36,618 bases of DNA from Nitrospiraceae bacterium (GCA_035623075.1 DASPUC010000010.1:1-36618); one strand, 5' to 3'; counted from the stretch's first letter, positions 7,485-15,416 are shown. Numbers and translations: made by a program. The notes: a model not told the origin generated them from the letters alone.

Positions 7485-8069
7485 ATGAGAACCACGAGGC
7501 AACTGTCTAACAGTCTAATGGTAGGACTCTGTGTCTTGGTCTGGTGTTTGTTCACGTTCGGGACGAGGGCAAGCAGTGCCTTGGCAGATGCCCAAGCAAA
7601 TCCTAATCCCACGATGGTTGTCTCCGACCTCCCCAAAAATTGGGGCAAGAAGCTGCCGAGTGCCTCGCGATTTGCTGTATTGAGTGCCTTCGGAGATGCG
7701 GCGGTTCGAGATGACGAAACCGGGCTCGTGTGGGAAAAGACTCTGGAAACGGACGAGCTGTCCTGGGCCGATGCTCGCGCTGCCTGTGCCGATAAAGACG
7801 TGGGTGGTCGGAAAGGCTGGAGGCTCCCGTCGATTTCTGAACTGGCGAGTCTCGTAGATCCTTCCATGAGAACAGGATCCACCCTGCCCCTGGGCCATCC
7901 CTTTACCAACGTCTTGAGCGACGTATACTGGTCGGCAACGACGATGGCAGGCAATCCGAACAGCGCATGGCTCGTCTTCTTCGACACCGGCAAGGTGACC
8001 AACGCCTTTAAGACTATTACCTTCCATGTCTGGTGTGTGCGCGGTGGCACGAGTGCGGATCAGTATTGA
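7485..8069 (+). CDS. exported DUF1566 (Lcl-type) protein
   Basis: 194 residues. The signal peptide is hydrophobic (LMVGLCVLVWCLFTFGT) with probable cleavage after ALA near residue 35. The mature region has the DUF1566 signature: DDETGLVWEKT, then LSWADARAACADKDVGGRKG, WRLPSISELASLVD, and a closing YWSATT...WLVFFDTG...VWCVRGG. This fold is shared with C-type-lectin-like and formylglycine-type sulfatase-modifying domains and usually acts in binding on the cell surface or in the periplasm; no substrate can be named. The start is fixed by AGGAGGG (7472-7478) just before ATG 7485. Confidence 0.85.
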   Translation: MRTTRQLSNSLMVGLCVLVWCLFTFGTRASSALADAQANPNPTMVVSDLPKNWGKKLPSASRFAVLSAFGDAAVRDDETGLVWEKTLETDELSWADARAACADKDVGGRKGWRLPSISELASLVDPSMRTGSTLPLGHPFTNVLSDVYWSATTMAGNPNSAWLVFFDTGKVTNAFKTITFHVWCVRGGTSADQY

Positions 8070-8092
8070 AGGCCTGGGAGATAGGCAAGGGA

Positions 8093-8120
8093 GGACCATT
8101 TCGCGGCGCGTGACGGGCCG
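8093..8120 (+). repeat. GC-rich post-stop repeat, copy 4
   Basis: GGACCATTTCGCGG followed by CGCGTGACGGGCCG, 23 bases after the stop of the DUF1566 gene, same orientation as the gene. It is followed within 35 bases by the conserved promoter element of pyk. Confidence 0.6.
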
Positions 8121-8153
8121 ACTTATCTCGTCCCCTATTTCCTCGCACAGCAA

Positions 8154-8182
8154 TAGACTCGATCGACGACAAAACGTAGAAT
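8154..8182 (+). promoter_or_regulatory. conserved promoter-like element, copy 2 (pyk)
   Basis: TAGACT (8154-8159), 17-base spacer, TAGAAT (8177-8182). The block GCAATAGAC...GA...AAAACGTAGAAT is nearly the same as at 14862 and 7312. Predicted start near 8189, about 88 bases before the pyk ATG. Confidence 0.6.
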
Positions 8183-8276
8183 AGTGTTATAGGCTTACCC
8201 CGCCAGATGAGGTCGTCGGAAGCCTGGATGCATCACCTTGATCACCGGTAACAGGTCAGTGACCCCGGGAGTACGC

Positions 8277-9716
8277 ATGCACAAGACCCGCATCATTTGC
8301 ACGATCGGCCCTGCGACAGCATCGTACGAGATACTGCAGAAGATGTACGAGGCCGGCATGAATATTGTGCGGCTGAATATGTCCCATGGCGACCACGAGT
8401 CCCACGCCAAGGTGATCCAGCACGTGAAGACCCTCAACCGGAAGGTGAAATTTCCGATCCCCATCCTCCTGGACACGCAAGGGCCGTCTATTCGCACCGG
8501 GGACCTCTCCAACGAACTTGATCTGCAGCAAGGCGCTATCGTGACCGTCACCACTCGCGGATCGATGGACGTTGAAGAGAGCTCCATCCATATCGACTAT
8601 GCGGACTTGCTGGATGCAGTCAGCATCGGAGATAAGATCACCGTGGACAACGGGCTGATCAATTTCGAGGTTCTGGAGAAGCACGAGCGCCTGATGCGGT
8701 GCCGTGTTCTGGACGGCGGCCTCTTGAAGAGCAAGCGCCATGTCAATCTCCCGGGGGTCCGCGTCAATCTGCCTGCGATCACGCAAAAGGACACCAAGGA
8801 TATCCTGTTCGGCCTGGAACGGGACGTGGACTTTATCGCCCTGTCTTTTGTGCGCGAGGCCGAGGACATCCGGCAACTGAAGGCCCTCATGGGCGACAAG
8901 GTCGGCAGGGTGAAGATCATCGCGAAGATCGAGGACCAGGAAGGGGTCCTGAATTTAGAGGAGATCGTCAAAGAATCGGACGGCATTATGGTCGCGCGCG
9001 GAGACTTGGGCGTGGAGATCAACCTGGAAGATCTGCCGAATGTCCAGCGCACGATCGTGCAAATGTGTGCCGAGTACGGAAAACGCGTGATCGTGGCAAC
9101 CCATCTGCTCGAATCCATGATCCACAACCCGCACCCCACCCGTGCCGAGGTTACCGACGTCGCCAACGCGATCTATGAAGAAGTCGATGCCGTCATGCTG
9201 TCCGGGGAAACCACGGTGGGGAAGTATCCGGTCAGGTGCGTTGAATACCTGCGCAAGATCGCGCTCAAATCCGAGACGATCCCGGGACTGCAGCTCGCCA
9301 AACGATTGCGCAACGCGGGCAACAAACAGCAATTGGCGGCGGCGGCCGTTCAGCTCGCCGAAGGTGTCAAGGCCAAGGGAATCGTCGTGATTACCAGACG
9401 GGGACTCATGGCTGATCTCGTCGCGAACTGCCGTCCGTTCTATACGAACATCTACGCCTTTACCAACATGAGCCAACCGCGACGGACCATGATGCTCAAT
9501 CGCGGTGTCTTTCCGTTCAAGATCGATTTCAGTTCGGAGCCTGAGAAGACGCTGCAAACGGCCTTCCGAATCCTGAGGGACCGTGAACGGTTTCAGACGG
9601 GTGACAAGCTCGTGATCATCTCGGACGTCCTGGCCCAGCAACGGGTCGATTCGATTCAGATTCGTGACATCCCCTTGGATACGATCCCGCCAGAAGTATC
9701 CGACGAGGCAAGCTGA
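8277..9716 (+). CDS. pyk: pyruvate kinase
   Basis: 479 residues, the usual bacterial length. It begins MHKTRIICTIGPATASYEIL and MNIVRLNMSHGDHESH (substrate and nucleotide binding). The active-site signature is KIIAKIEDQEGVLNLEEI, followed by the metal/ADP loop IMVARGDLGVEI, then ATHLLESMI and RAEVTDVANAIYEEVDAVML. A C-terminal regulatory domain follows from about residue 350. It converts phosphoenolpyruvate and ADP to pyruvate and ATP in lower glycolysis. ATG 8277 is preferred over the in-frame TTG at 8238 because family similarity starts exactly there. It has its own promoter at 8154-8182 and no operon partner. Confidence 0.97.
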   Translation: MHKTRIICTIGPATASYEILQKMYEAGMNIVRLNMSHGDHESHAKVIQHVKTLNRKVKFPIPILLDTQGPSIRTGDLSNELDLQQGAIVTVTTRGSMDVEESSIHIDYADLLDAVSIGDKITVDNGLINFEVLEKHERLMRCRVLDGGLLKSKRHVNLPGVRVNLPAITQKDTKDILFGLERDVDFIALSFVREAEDIRQLKALMGDKVGRVKIIAKIEDQEGVLNLEEIVKESDGIMVARGDLGVEINLEDLPNVQRTIVQMCAEYGKRVIVATHLLESMIHNPHPTRAEVTDVANAIYEEVDAVMLSGETTVGKYPVRCVEYLRKIALKSETIPGLQLAKRLRNAGNKQQLAAAAVQLAEGVKAKGIVVITRRGLMADLVANCRPFYTNIYAFTNMSQPRRTMMLNRGVFPFKIDFSSEPEKTLQTAFRILRDRERFQTGDKLVIISDVLAQQRVDSIQIRDIPLDTIPPEVSDEAS

Positions 9717-9834
9717 GCCGATCCACTCCCGAGAACATTCGAAAGGTGGCCGGTCGTGGGGAGCATTCCTACGGCGCCTAGAAGGCCGGCTTGTTACCCG
9801 CCTCCCGACCCTCCCCGCTCATTCGGACACTGCG

Positions 9835-10068
9835 CTAGCGACGAAGCAGTCCGCAGATCGAGATTCGATATTCACAGGGGCGAACGGGGGTGAGCGAGAC
9901 CTTTCCGACCCGGCTGAGACGGTCCACTGACATAAATACCTGTCCCCAGCCGATCCCCGTCAGCGTGCTGAGGCCTTCCAGGGATTGTGCTCCTTTCTTC
10001 TTGAGCACACCGAGCATTCTTCGATCGACCGTTTGTTGAGTGGTGGGCTGCTGGCTGTGAGTTCTCAT
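9835..10068 (-). CDS. small winged-helix DNA-binding-like protein, 77 aa
   Basis: The protein carries one apparent winged-helix unit: a first helix DRRMLGVLKKKGAQSLEGLS, a turn with TLTGIGWGQV, a recognition-like helix VFMSVDRLSRVGKV, and a short wing with SLTPVRPCEYRISI. It is basic and soluble, with no other domain. ATG 10068 follows GGAGGGG, and it overlaps the stop of a short upstream frame (10065-10145). I think similar small proteins recur in Nitrospira-like genomes, but no function is established. A role as a local regulator is inference. Confidence 0.65.
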   Translation of the reverse strand: MRTHSQQPTTQQTVDRRMLGVLKKKGAQSLEGLSTLTGIGWGQVFMSVDRLSRVGKVSLTPVRPCEYRISICGLLRR

Positions 10069-10145
10069 GGTCCCCTCCGTGGATGCAGAAAGGTGAGAAG
10101 CCTTGTGGTGGGTACGTATGTACTTGCATGTAAGTATGCATGCAT
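10065..10145 (-). CDS. possible 26-aa leader peptide, ATGA-coupled
   Basis: A short frame begins at ATG 10145 with a perfect Shine-Dalgarno (AGGAGG, 10155-10150) and reads MHAYLHASTYVPTTR onward to 26 residues. Its TGA overlaps the ATG of the winged-helix gene as ATGA. The start lies inside ATGCATGCAT (10136-10145), a 10-base palindrome, next to an imperfect one, CTTGCATGTAAG (10123-10134). It may be a coupling or attenuating leader; coincidence is not excluded. Confidence 0.35.
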   Translation of the reverse strand: MHAYLHASTYVPTTRLLTFLHPRRGP

Positions 10146-10238
10146 ATTTCCTCCTTGCAACGAATTCGTAAAATTCTGCACAAGACAAAGAATGGGGTCA
10201 GACCCTGCGTCCGATAGGCGGCGTGTGGCGGAGCTGGC

Positions 10239-10833
10239 TTATTGAGCAAGCGGAATTGTCAGAAGCACTCCTCCCATTACGTCCTGCAGCTTGAAGTTAG
10301 TCTTGGGACTGTTTGGGTGCGCATTATGACAACCGATACAGGTTTGAGACACTGCTCTGTCTGGGTAGAGTGCTTGAAAAGAACGAACCCTGCCTTCGGT
10401 GACCACGCCTGTATGGGGACGACTGGGATCGACCAGGATCTCAGTAAGCCCCGTCCGCTCGAACTCAGTGGTTGGGCAATTCTTTTTGTTGATTGCCCAA
10501 GCTAATTAGTCTGAATTGCACCCCATTGGGCTCTTGAGCCGCGAGCCGTCCAGCTTCGATCAAGAATTGCGCTGGTAAAGGCAGCTTCCAGTTCTCGCGC
10601 CAGTTTTCCGCAGCGGTGACAATGCCGCGCATCTGCATCCGTTCGACGATTTCAACCGTGTAAATTGTCCGGTCTGCCTGAATCACACTGTGCACATAGT
10701 TAGCGACCCTTTCGGCGGATATACACTCGATCGGATCTACTTCCTTGCTTGACGCAGTCAGAACCCACTGACCAACGAGGCAGGTTAAAATTGTTCCAGC
10801 CGCCAGTCCTGCCCCGAAGCTTCTTATATTCAT
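10239..10833 (-). pseudogene. DUF3365 (Tll0287-like) exported c-type cytochrome, frameshifted
   Basis: From ATG 10833 (GGAGAGGG upstream) the frame encodes an N-terminal membrane/signal segment (GAGLAAGTILTCLVGQWVL) and the family text LPLPAQFLIEAGRLAAQ...FRLISL, then drifts and stops at 10465. In the +1 frame the expected C-terminus continues without a break: WAINKKNCPTTEFE, then GRVRSFQALYPDRAVSQ, the heme c motif CIGCHNAHPNSPK (codons at 10326-10340), KLQDVMGGVLLTIPL and TAA at 10239-10241. The family usually reads SLWPIN at the join, so two bases are missing (or one is extra) near 10498-10502. The intact product would be a periplasm-facing, single-heme redox or signalling protein. It is a true mutation or a sequencing error. 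Confidence 0.8.
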
Positions 10834-11003
10834 GATGCCCTCTCCATTTCTCATTAGCCCATAATGATAAATTTCCTGGATCCAGACAGCACCCCTACTC
10901 AAAGTTTATGGGCCATTGCTTGAATGAATAAAAAGCATACATCCTACGACCCGTTGAATCGAGATGCGGCACAAACCTGTAATCAACCGGTGCGATGCGC
11001 CGT

Positions 11004-11549
11004 CTAAGGAGTGAAGTTTATATACTCCTCATATGGATCGGCGGCGTTTTTCTCACCGCGGCTTACAATCCACACACTCGCTCGCTGGTCGGTGAGAGTG
11101 CTTGCCAGATTTTGGTATAGGCGCACGTGATAGTTGTATTTTCCTAGTTGGCCGAAACAGAGACTGGCGAAAGAGTTTGGATCGATGACAGCCCAAAGCG
11201 CAGTTTGCTCTTCTGTCGCGAATCCAGTCCTGCATGAGATTCGGTTCATCGTTGATGCCGGGAAACTGACAACAATGGGCTGAGTCCCTTTGTTGTGCCA
11301 CCGTACTTCATCGCCCCGGCCGGCAAGAATGTACCGGGGTGCCACGTCATGTGCAACATCCACACTGTGGATCTTGCCTTCTTCCTTAGGATGAGAGACA
11401 GAACTGCATCCCATCGTGACTAAAAGTTCGAGCGCGATACACAGGAGACCATGAGCGGCGCAGAGCCGTTTCGCAGTATGTTCTAGTTCTCGTTCCTCTT
11501 GTATCGGCCAGGGAAACTGGATCAAGAGACCAGTCATTGAATGTCTCAT
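11004..11549 (-). CDS. cupredoxin-like lipoprotein
   Basis: 181 residues with a lipobox at LLVTMGCSS after a hydrophobic stretch, so probably lipid-anchored; the N-terminus before it is unusually long (about 45 residues). The mature part looks like a single-domain cupredoxin: PRYILAGRGDEVRWHNKGTQPIVV, then a central insert with SCRTGF, and a closing SLCFGQLGKYNYHVRLY. The order H (in RWHN), C (in SLCF), H (in NYHV) is reminiscent of copper ligands, but spacing is not canonical and a terminal Met is not evident. The start at 11549 lies one base after the stop of the upstream gene (11551), so the two form an operon. A start at 11537 is possible. Confidence 0.65.
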   Translation of the reverse strand: MRHSMTGLLIQFPWPIQEERELEHTAKRLCAAHGLLCIALELLVTMGCSSVSHPKEEGKIHSVDVAHDVAPRYILAGRGDEVRWHNKGTQPIVVSFPASTMNRISCRTGFATEEQTALWAVIDPNSFASLCFGQLGKYNYHVRLYQNLASTLTDQRASVWIVSRGEKNAADPYEEYINFTP

Positions 11550-11550
11550 G

Positions 11551-12069
11551 TTATTTCCGAGGGATGGCGGTTGCGGTCAGGGCTAGATTGAGTTGCTGAT
11601 AGAGTTCTTCCAACCCAATCTGGTGCGCTTTGGTTTGTTGTTGAAGTGTTGTCGCGAGGGCAATGGAGTATTTGTACCCTCTCCGCTTCTTCATCATGTT
11701 GGTGTCCGATACGAGGACGTCTGCACTTTTGATGTTCGTGTGCCCCCTCATGACGTTCGCCACTGCTCCAACTGTCACAATCAACCAGGCTTTCTTTGAG
11801 GCCTCGGCTGAAAATATCGGGTTCTCGGATATCAATATAAAACTCAATGCTCCATGGTCTGAGCTGGGGAGGCACTGAGTACGCGTATCATGAGCGAGAG
11901 CATTGATGAACTTTTCGATTTGTCGGCACAGGCCGGCAGTCTCAACCGATTCATCAGCTGGAAGAGGCGCGGCACTTAACACAAGAGCGATAAGTAGGAC
12001 GGAAGTGAAGAGAAGTTTGGTTCCAGCCTCATAGAACCGAATTACCGCATCACGCAGCGTTCTTGCCAT
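11551..12069 (-). CDS. exported protein of unknown function
   Basis: 172 residues. A signal peptide or anchor (LLFTSVLLIALVLSAAPLPA) precedes a mature domain with two cysteines (GLCRQIEKFINAL and RTQCLPSSDHGAL) and an alternating strand/helix pattern (WLIVTVGAVANVM; KSADVLVSDTNMMKKRRGYK). The end is helical (LQQQTKAHQIGLEELYQQLN). I do not recognise the family. ATG 12069 is taken over GTG 12105 because the hydrophobic segment is then at a normal distance from the N-terminus. It is joined to the cupredoxin-like lipoprotein gene with a one-base gap, suggesting the two exported proteins work together. Confidence 0.7.
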   Translation of the reverse strand: MARTLRDAVIRFYEAGTKLLFTSVLLIALVLSAAPLPADESVETAGLCRQIEKFINALAHDTRTQCLPSSDHGALSFILISENPIFSAEASKKAWLIVTVGAVANVMRGHTNIKSADVLVSDTNMMKKRRGYKYSIALATTLQQQTKAHQIGLEELYQQLNLALTATAIPRK

Positions 12070-12285
12070 GGTTGCCCGCTTAACAATGATGAATCCCCAA
12101 TACACTAAGGACAGCGCGTTGAGAGTCTACGGCAACGCTGGGCTAAAGCAAAGGGGTCCGGTTCCCACTTTAGACTTCCTCGAACCCGACTCAATTCGAA
12201 AGAAGAATCTGTCTGAGACAACGATTGCGGTATACTTATCAGGAGAGATTGGTGTTAAGTCGACTGAACAAAGGTTCTTGCTTTG

Positions 12286-12816
12286 ATGAACGGTGGCTCA
12301 CGGAGACAGAGAACGCAACATCGTCGAACCTATCGTGGCTGCCTGCTTTGCCTTGTTTCGGTCATGATTTTATTGAGCAGCGTGGCTAGACTGAATTCTC
12401 CGGACTCCACCTGGGCAGCAGTCTATCAATGTCGAGAAGAAGCAGGGAAAACTGTGCTGACGAATAGACCGCTACAACTCAATAACTGTCGTGTTCTCAC
12501 AGAGGACCCTGCTTCGGACTCCGCGTCATCTGCAGCTATGGCGACACCCCAGGATTCAGGACCGGCTATGAACTCCGATGTTCCTTCAGCACCCCCATAT
12601 GTTCCACCTACGCCACTGAGTCGCCAAGGTGATCCTCAGGCATCGGCGATTGGTTCGGCACCGGCGCCAAATCCCGGCGTGTCGGTTCCACCACCATCGC
12701 CACAACCCTGTTCTCACGGATGGAATCCCCTCAATCCGCTGAGCGCTCCCCCTTGTACTCAATCAGGTCAGTCCGGCACGAACTCACCGGGAACAGCCTT
12801 AACCCCGTCTCAGTAG
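12286..12816 (+). CDS. exported proline-rich protein with DUF4124-like N-terminus
   Basis: 176 residues. A basic N-terminus and hydrophobic run (GCLLCLVSVMILLSSVARL) form a signal peptide or anchor. Then follows AVYQCREEAGKTVLTNRPLQ, which resembles the DUF4124 motif (YKC.D..G...F...P). The remaining 100 residues are low-complexity Pro/Ser/Ala-rich and likely disordered, with two Cys near the end. Such proteins are usually periplasmic, function unknown. ATG 12286 is used; TTG 12283 directly precedes it. It is divergent from the operon ending at 12069. Confidence 0.65.
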   Translation: MNGGSRRQRTQHRRTYRGCLLCLVSVMILLSSVARLNSPDSTWAAVYQCREEAGKTVLTNRPLQLNNCRVLTEDPASDSASSAAMATPQDSGPAMNSDVPSAPPYVPPTPLSRQGDPQASAIGSAPAPNPGVSVPPPSPQPCSHGWNPLNPLSAPPCTQSGQSGTNSPGTALTPSQ

Positions 12817-12912
12817 TCCTGTTGCTGCCTAGGTTATTTGACCGGAGATCGCTTGTTAGTAACGTCTTCGGCTTAAGCGGACGACAGGCAGGTGAATAAA
12901 ACTGCGTCAGAA

Positions 12913-12939
12913 CTCACCTCGCGGCACGTAGTGGGCCGA
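12913..12939 (+). repeat. GC-rich post-stop repeat, copy 5 (diverged)
   Basis: CTCACCTCGCGGCACGTAGTG then GGCCG, about 97 bases after the stop at 12816. It differs from the core at several positions. The rest of 12817-13093 contains nothing recognisable. Confidence 0.4.
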
Positions 12940-13093
12940 TTCCTGCCTCACTATCACGATGCTGCGGAGGATGGTAACTCCATAGGCTGAACTGAGAACA
13001 GGAGATAGGCGATGAACACCCTACCCTCTATTCTGAGGAAAAGAACGACGACTTTTCTGGTCCGAGGCCGAGGGAGAATTGAAGGGCGCCGCC

Positions 13094-13528
13094 TTAGGCC
13101 CAAGCAACCTGTCGTCGTTCCATGGCCTTCGCCACAGAAGCCTTCAGTTTTTCCGCTTCGATTGGCTTGACCAAGTAATCCGCCACGCCTCGCCGCATGA
13201 AAGATACGGCCATGTCGGTATCTGGGTAGGCCGTGAGGACAATGATTGGAACATGGGGGTACTCTCTCTGAAAATAGTTGATGGCTTCGACGCCATTGAT
13301 TTTTGGCATCCGGATATCACAAATCACAGTATCCAACACCAATGGATTCTCCCCCGCATTGATTGCTTCAATGGCCTTCTCCCCATTATCCGCCTCCACG
13401 ACGTCATATCCGGCCTTTTCTAGGGTCATCCGGATCAAGGTCCTGACGATGGGTTCATCATCGACCACGAGCACCCGCCCGTTACCAGTTAACGCGCCAA
13501 ACAGTAGATCTGAATTGTACTCAGTCAT
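13094..13528 (-). CDS. single-domain response regulator (CheY-like)
   Basis: 144 residues: a 16-residue lead followed by one receiver domain. The acidic pair is D23-D24 (VLVVDDEP), the phosphoacceptor D71 lies in VICDIRMP, T99 in VLTAY and K121 in YLVKP, so all residues needed for phosphorylation are present. There is no output domain, so it should act by protein contact. No histidine kinase or chemotaxis gene adjoins it. ATG 13528 has AAGGAG (13541-13536) upstream. A sequence fitting a sigma-54 promoter lies at 13581-13596, about 55 bases before the start codon. Confidence 0.92.
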   Translation of the reverse strand: MTEYNSDLLFGALTGNGRVLVVDDEPIVRTLIRMTLEKAGYDVVEADNGEKAIEAINAGENPLVLDTVICDIRMPKINGVEAINYFQREYPHVPIIVLTAYPDTDMAVSFMRRGVADYLVKPIEAEKLKASVAKAMERRQVAWA

Positions 13529-13580
13529 GGCGTACTCCTTTTTGTGAAAGTGCATTGAACTGCCGCCGCTACTGCGTCAA

Positions 13581-13596
13581 CGCAACGTCTATGCCA
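13581..13596 (-). promoter_or_regulatory. possible sigma-54 promoter of the response regulator
   Basis: The minus strand reads TGGCATAGACGTTGCG. The GG (-24) and GC (-12) doublets are correctly spaced against the consensus TGGCAC-N5-TTGC; the mismatches are at weakly conserved positions. The gene starts at 13528. No sigma-70 -10 hexamer of comparable quality is seen in this gap. Confidence 0.4.
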
Positions 13597-13774
13597 GTTG
13601 AAGAAGGACTCTGGCAGAGGCAGTTACAGCAGAACATGGCAATTATTCAGGGACCTTGATTGCCTCCGAGTTGAGACGATTCCCACACCTTACGTGATGG
13701 AGCGACCTCGGAGGCATCTAAACCAATGCTCTCTGGATGTAATTCGATTCACTGGAGAGCAGAGAACTATGTCG

Positions 13775-13800
13775 GGATCCATTTCCCGGCGCGAGGCGGG
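13775..13800 (+). repeat. GC-rich repeat, copy 6
   Basis: GGATCCATTTCCCGG followed by CGCGAGGCGGG. Unlike the other copies it does not follow a same-strand stop; it lies beyond the 3' end of the minus-strand DUF4239 gene in the opposite orientation. Nothing else is evident in 13529-13855 apart from the sigma-54-like site. Confidence 0.5.
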
Positions 13801-13855
13801 GGAGGCCCTCTTTCTTTCAGGGAACTGTCGGCTACGATAATCGCTAGTCAACGAC

Positions 13856-14617
13856 CTATTGGTTGAGACGTGAAAACGCATACCGGAGCGGATCCGGCGA
13901 TACCTTCATCAAGCCCTCAAACGGACTGTCCATCTCCAGGATCAGAAAAATCGCGCTCGCGACGGAAAGCGTACAGACGAAGAACACCACGATGACAGTC
14001 GCGTTTTTCGGCGCAAATAATCCAAAACTCGTGAAGATGATGGTGAGCCAAAAGATCAGAATGGTAAGAAACGGCACTGGAATGGACGCGGTGATGCTGC
14101 TGGCTATCATCCAACGGGAATCCAGAATCGCCTCACCGAGATTCACGGCACGAGATTGGAGCCAGCGCTGGTGATCATTCTGCGGCGAGAGGCCTCGGAT
14201 TCGATCAACAAGCCCTTCAGCCCCGCGCGTTGTATCTGGTTCATCCAGCCTTACAGCTCGAGAGGACTGCTCGGACCAGCTTAATTCCAACCGATGCTGT
14301 ATGGCGCCGTGCAACGCTTGCCGGATTTCTTTGGTCTCGGGTCCGTAGCGAGCCAGTGTCCGGTCGAGCGCGAGAACATCCGCGGCGGTGTGCTTGACCG
14401 CTTTGGCTACGTCGTCGAAGGAACTCTTCGCAGAGGCTGTTACCAAGCCTAAAACGAGGGCGGTCATCGTGGCGATAAGCCCGATGCCGAGCTTTACCGT
14501 GTCTTTGGACTCGCTGCTGAGATGATGCTCCGGCAAGGCGGCGCGTAGCCAGATCCCCGCCAGCGCGCCACCGAACGTGCATGCAAAGACGAGCGTACCG
14601 ATTGAGATGGAATTCAT
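13856..14617 (-). CDS. DUF4239 (bestrophin-like) membrane protein
   Basis: 253 residues. Two N-terminal hydrophobic segments (IGTLVFACTFGGALAGIWL and GLIATMTALVLGLVTASAK) flank a short loop, then a roughly 110-residue soluble helical region, then two more membrane segments (ASIPVPFLTILIFWLTIIFT and ATVIVVFFVCTLSVASAIFL) and the conserved tail MDSPFEGLMKVSPDPLRYA. This is the DUF4239 pattern, whose members are compared with bestrophin-type channels; transport activity has not been established as far as I know. It is transcribed alone. Confidence 0.8.
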   Translation of the reverse strand: MNSISIGTLVFACTFGGALAGIWLRAALPEHHLSSESKDTVKLGIGLIATMTALVLGLVTASAKSSFDDVAKAVKHTAADVLALDRTLARYGPETKEIRQALHGAIQHRLELSWSEQSSRAVRLDEPDTTRGAEGLVDRIRGLSPQNDHQRWLQSRAVNLGEAILDSRWMIASSITASIPVPFLTILIFWLTIIFTSFGLFAPKNATVIVVFFVCTLSVASAIFLILEMDSPFEGLMKVSPDPLRYAFSRLNQ

Positions 14618-14861
14618 CCTGTTTGCCCTGCTCCTTTCCTCGCTACTTCAACATTCTGCACCGCGGCAAGCATACGCCGTTGGACCTAACAAATCGAGGT
14701 ACCAACTCAATGGACAATAGTGGAGCAGGGATCAGATCTTGTCATCCAACAGCCTGAGGCAGGTGGGGATTCCGCGCTTCGATAGTCCTCGGTCCATTCC
14801 AAGTCAGTGCCATCGAACATACGCCACCAATTCTACTCCCCACACCTTTCATACGCAGCAA

Positions 14862-14890
14862 TAGACCAGACTGATTCAAAAACGTAGAAT
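14862..14890 (+). promoter_or_regulatory. conserved promoter-like element, copy 3 (lipoprotein gene)
   Basis: TAGACC (14862-14867), 17-base spacer, TAGAAT (14885-14890), within GCAATAGACC...CTGA..CAAAAACGTAGAATGTC. The predicted transcription start, near 14897, gives a leader of about 25 bases. Upstream of it, 14618-14860 shows nothing I can support. Confidence 0.6.
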
Positions 14891-14923
14891 GTCCCGGTTT
14901 CTGTTGTGACTAGAGGAGGGATG

Positions 14924-15388
14924 ATGCGTACCGTGCGGGTGCCGGTGATCCTAGTTGCCGTCTTCACCACAGCGAGCGTTGGAGGTTGTATCGGATCCGG
15001 CAAGGTTGCACAGATCTTTACGGACTACACCGACAAGCCGGTTACTGTGCGTGCATCTGGCGGCCTTAATTTTTCCGTTCCATTCGATGTGACGCAGAGA
15101 AGCACGTTGATCATCAACGTCAGTCTGCAGGGAGTCGCGAGTTCCGAACGCGAATGGGGCGTCAACTGTTCAGGCTCTACTGTCACGTGCGAACCGTTCT
15201 CGTTCGTCAAGCATTTTAGTCCCGACAAGCGAGACGTTCTCAGCTTCACCATGGTGGCTCGGGACGTTCCACAAGGACAGGGCACGGTGAACCTGTTTGT
15301 CTTCGCCGAGTGCGCAGTAGCCTGCAGTGGCGCCGAGGAGTTGATCGTCCAAAAGCTGACTGCGGTTATCGAAACGGCGGAGCACTAA
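14924..15388 (+). CDS. lipoprotein of unknown function
   Basis: 154 residues with a lipoprotein signal: MRTVRVPVILVAVFTTASVG then GC, the cysteine following a short hydrophobic run. The mature part looks all-beta (VTVRASGGLNFSVPF, TLIINVSLQGV, DVLSFTMVARDV, GTVNLFVFAEC) with two CSG-type cysteine pairs that could form disulphides. I recognise no family. AGGAGG ends at 14919; ATG 14924 has the better spacing, with adjacent ATG 14921 as an alternative. The gene lies behind the shared promoter-like element and is followed by a dispersed repeat. Confidence 0.7.
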   Translation: MRTVRVPVILVAVFTTASVGGCIGSGKVAQIFTDYTDKPVTVRASGGLNFSVPFDVTQRSTLIINVSLQGVASSEREWGVNCSGSTVTCEPFSFVKHFSPDKRDVLSFTMVARDVPQGQGTVNLFVFAECAVACSGAEELIVQKLTAVIETAEH

Positions 15389-15416
15389 AAAGCCGGTATC
15401 ACGGACCAGGTCTTAG

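Noticed and set aside
8256-9641. Several long minus-strand frames opposite pyk
   Set aside because: Pyruvate kinase motifs are complete on the plus strand; these are codon-bias shadows of a GC-rich gene.
10193-10214. AATGGGGTCAGACCC beyond the cytochrome pseudogene, a sequence resembling text seen near REP-type elements
   Set aside because: There is a single short copy with no palindrome or transposase here, so it cannot be called a mobile element.
10242-10505. 87-codon plus-strand frame
   Set aside because: It is antisense to the restored C-terminal half of the DUF3365 cytochrome, which carries a convincing heme motif.
12068-12286. 72-codon plus-strand frame between divergent exported genes
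   Set aside because: No Shine-Dalgarno, no hydrophobic or conserved pattern; it covers the promoter region of the gene at 12286.
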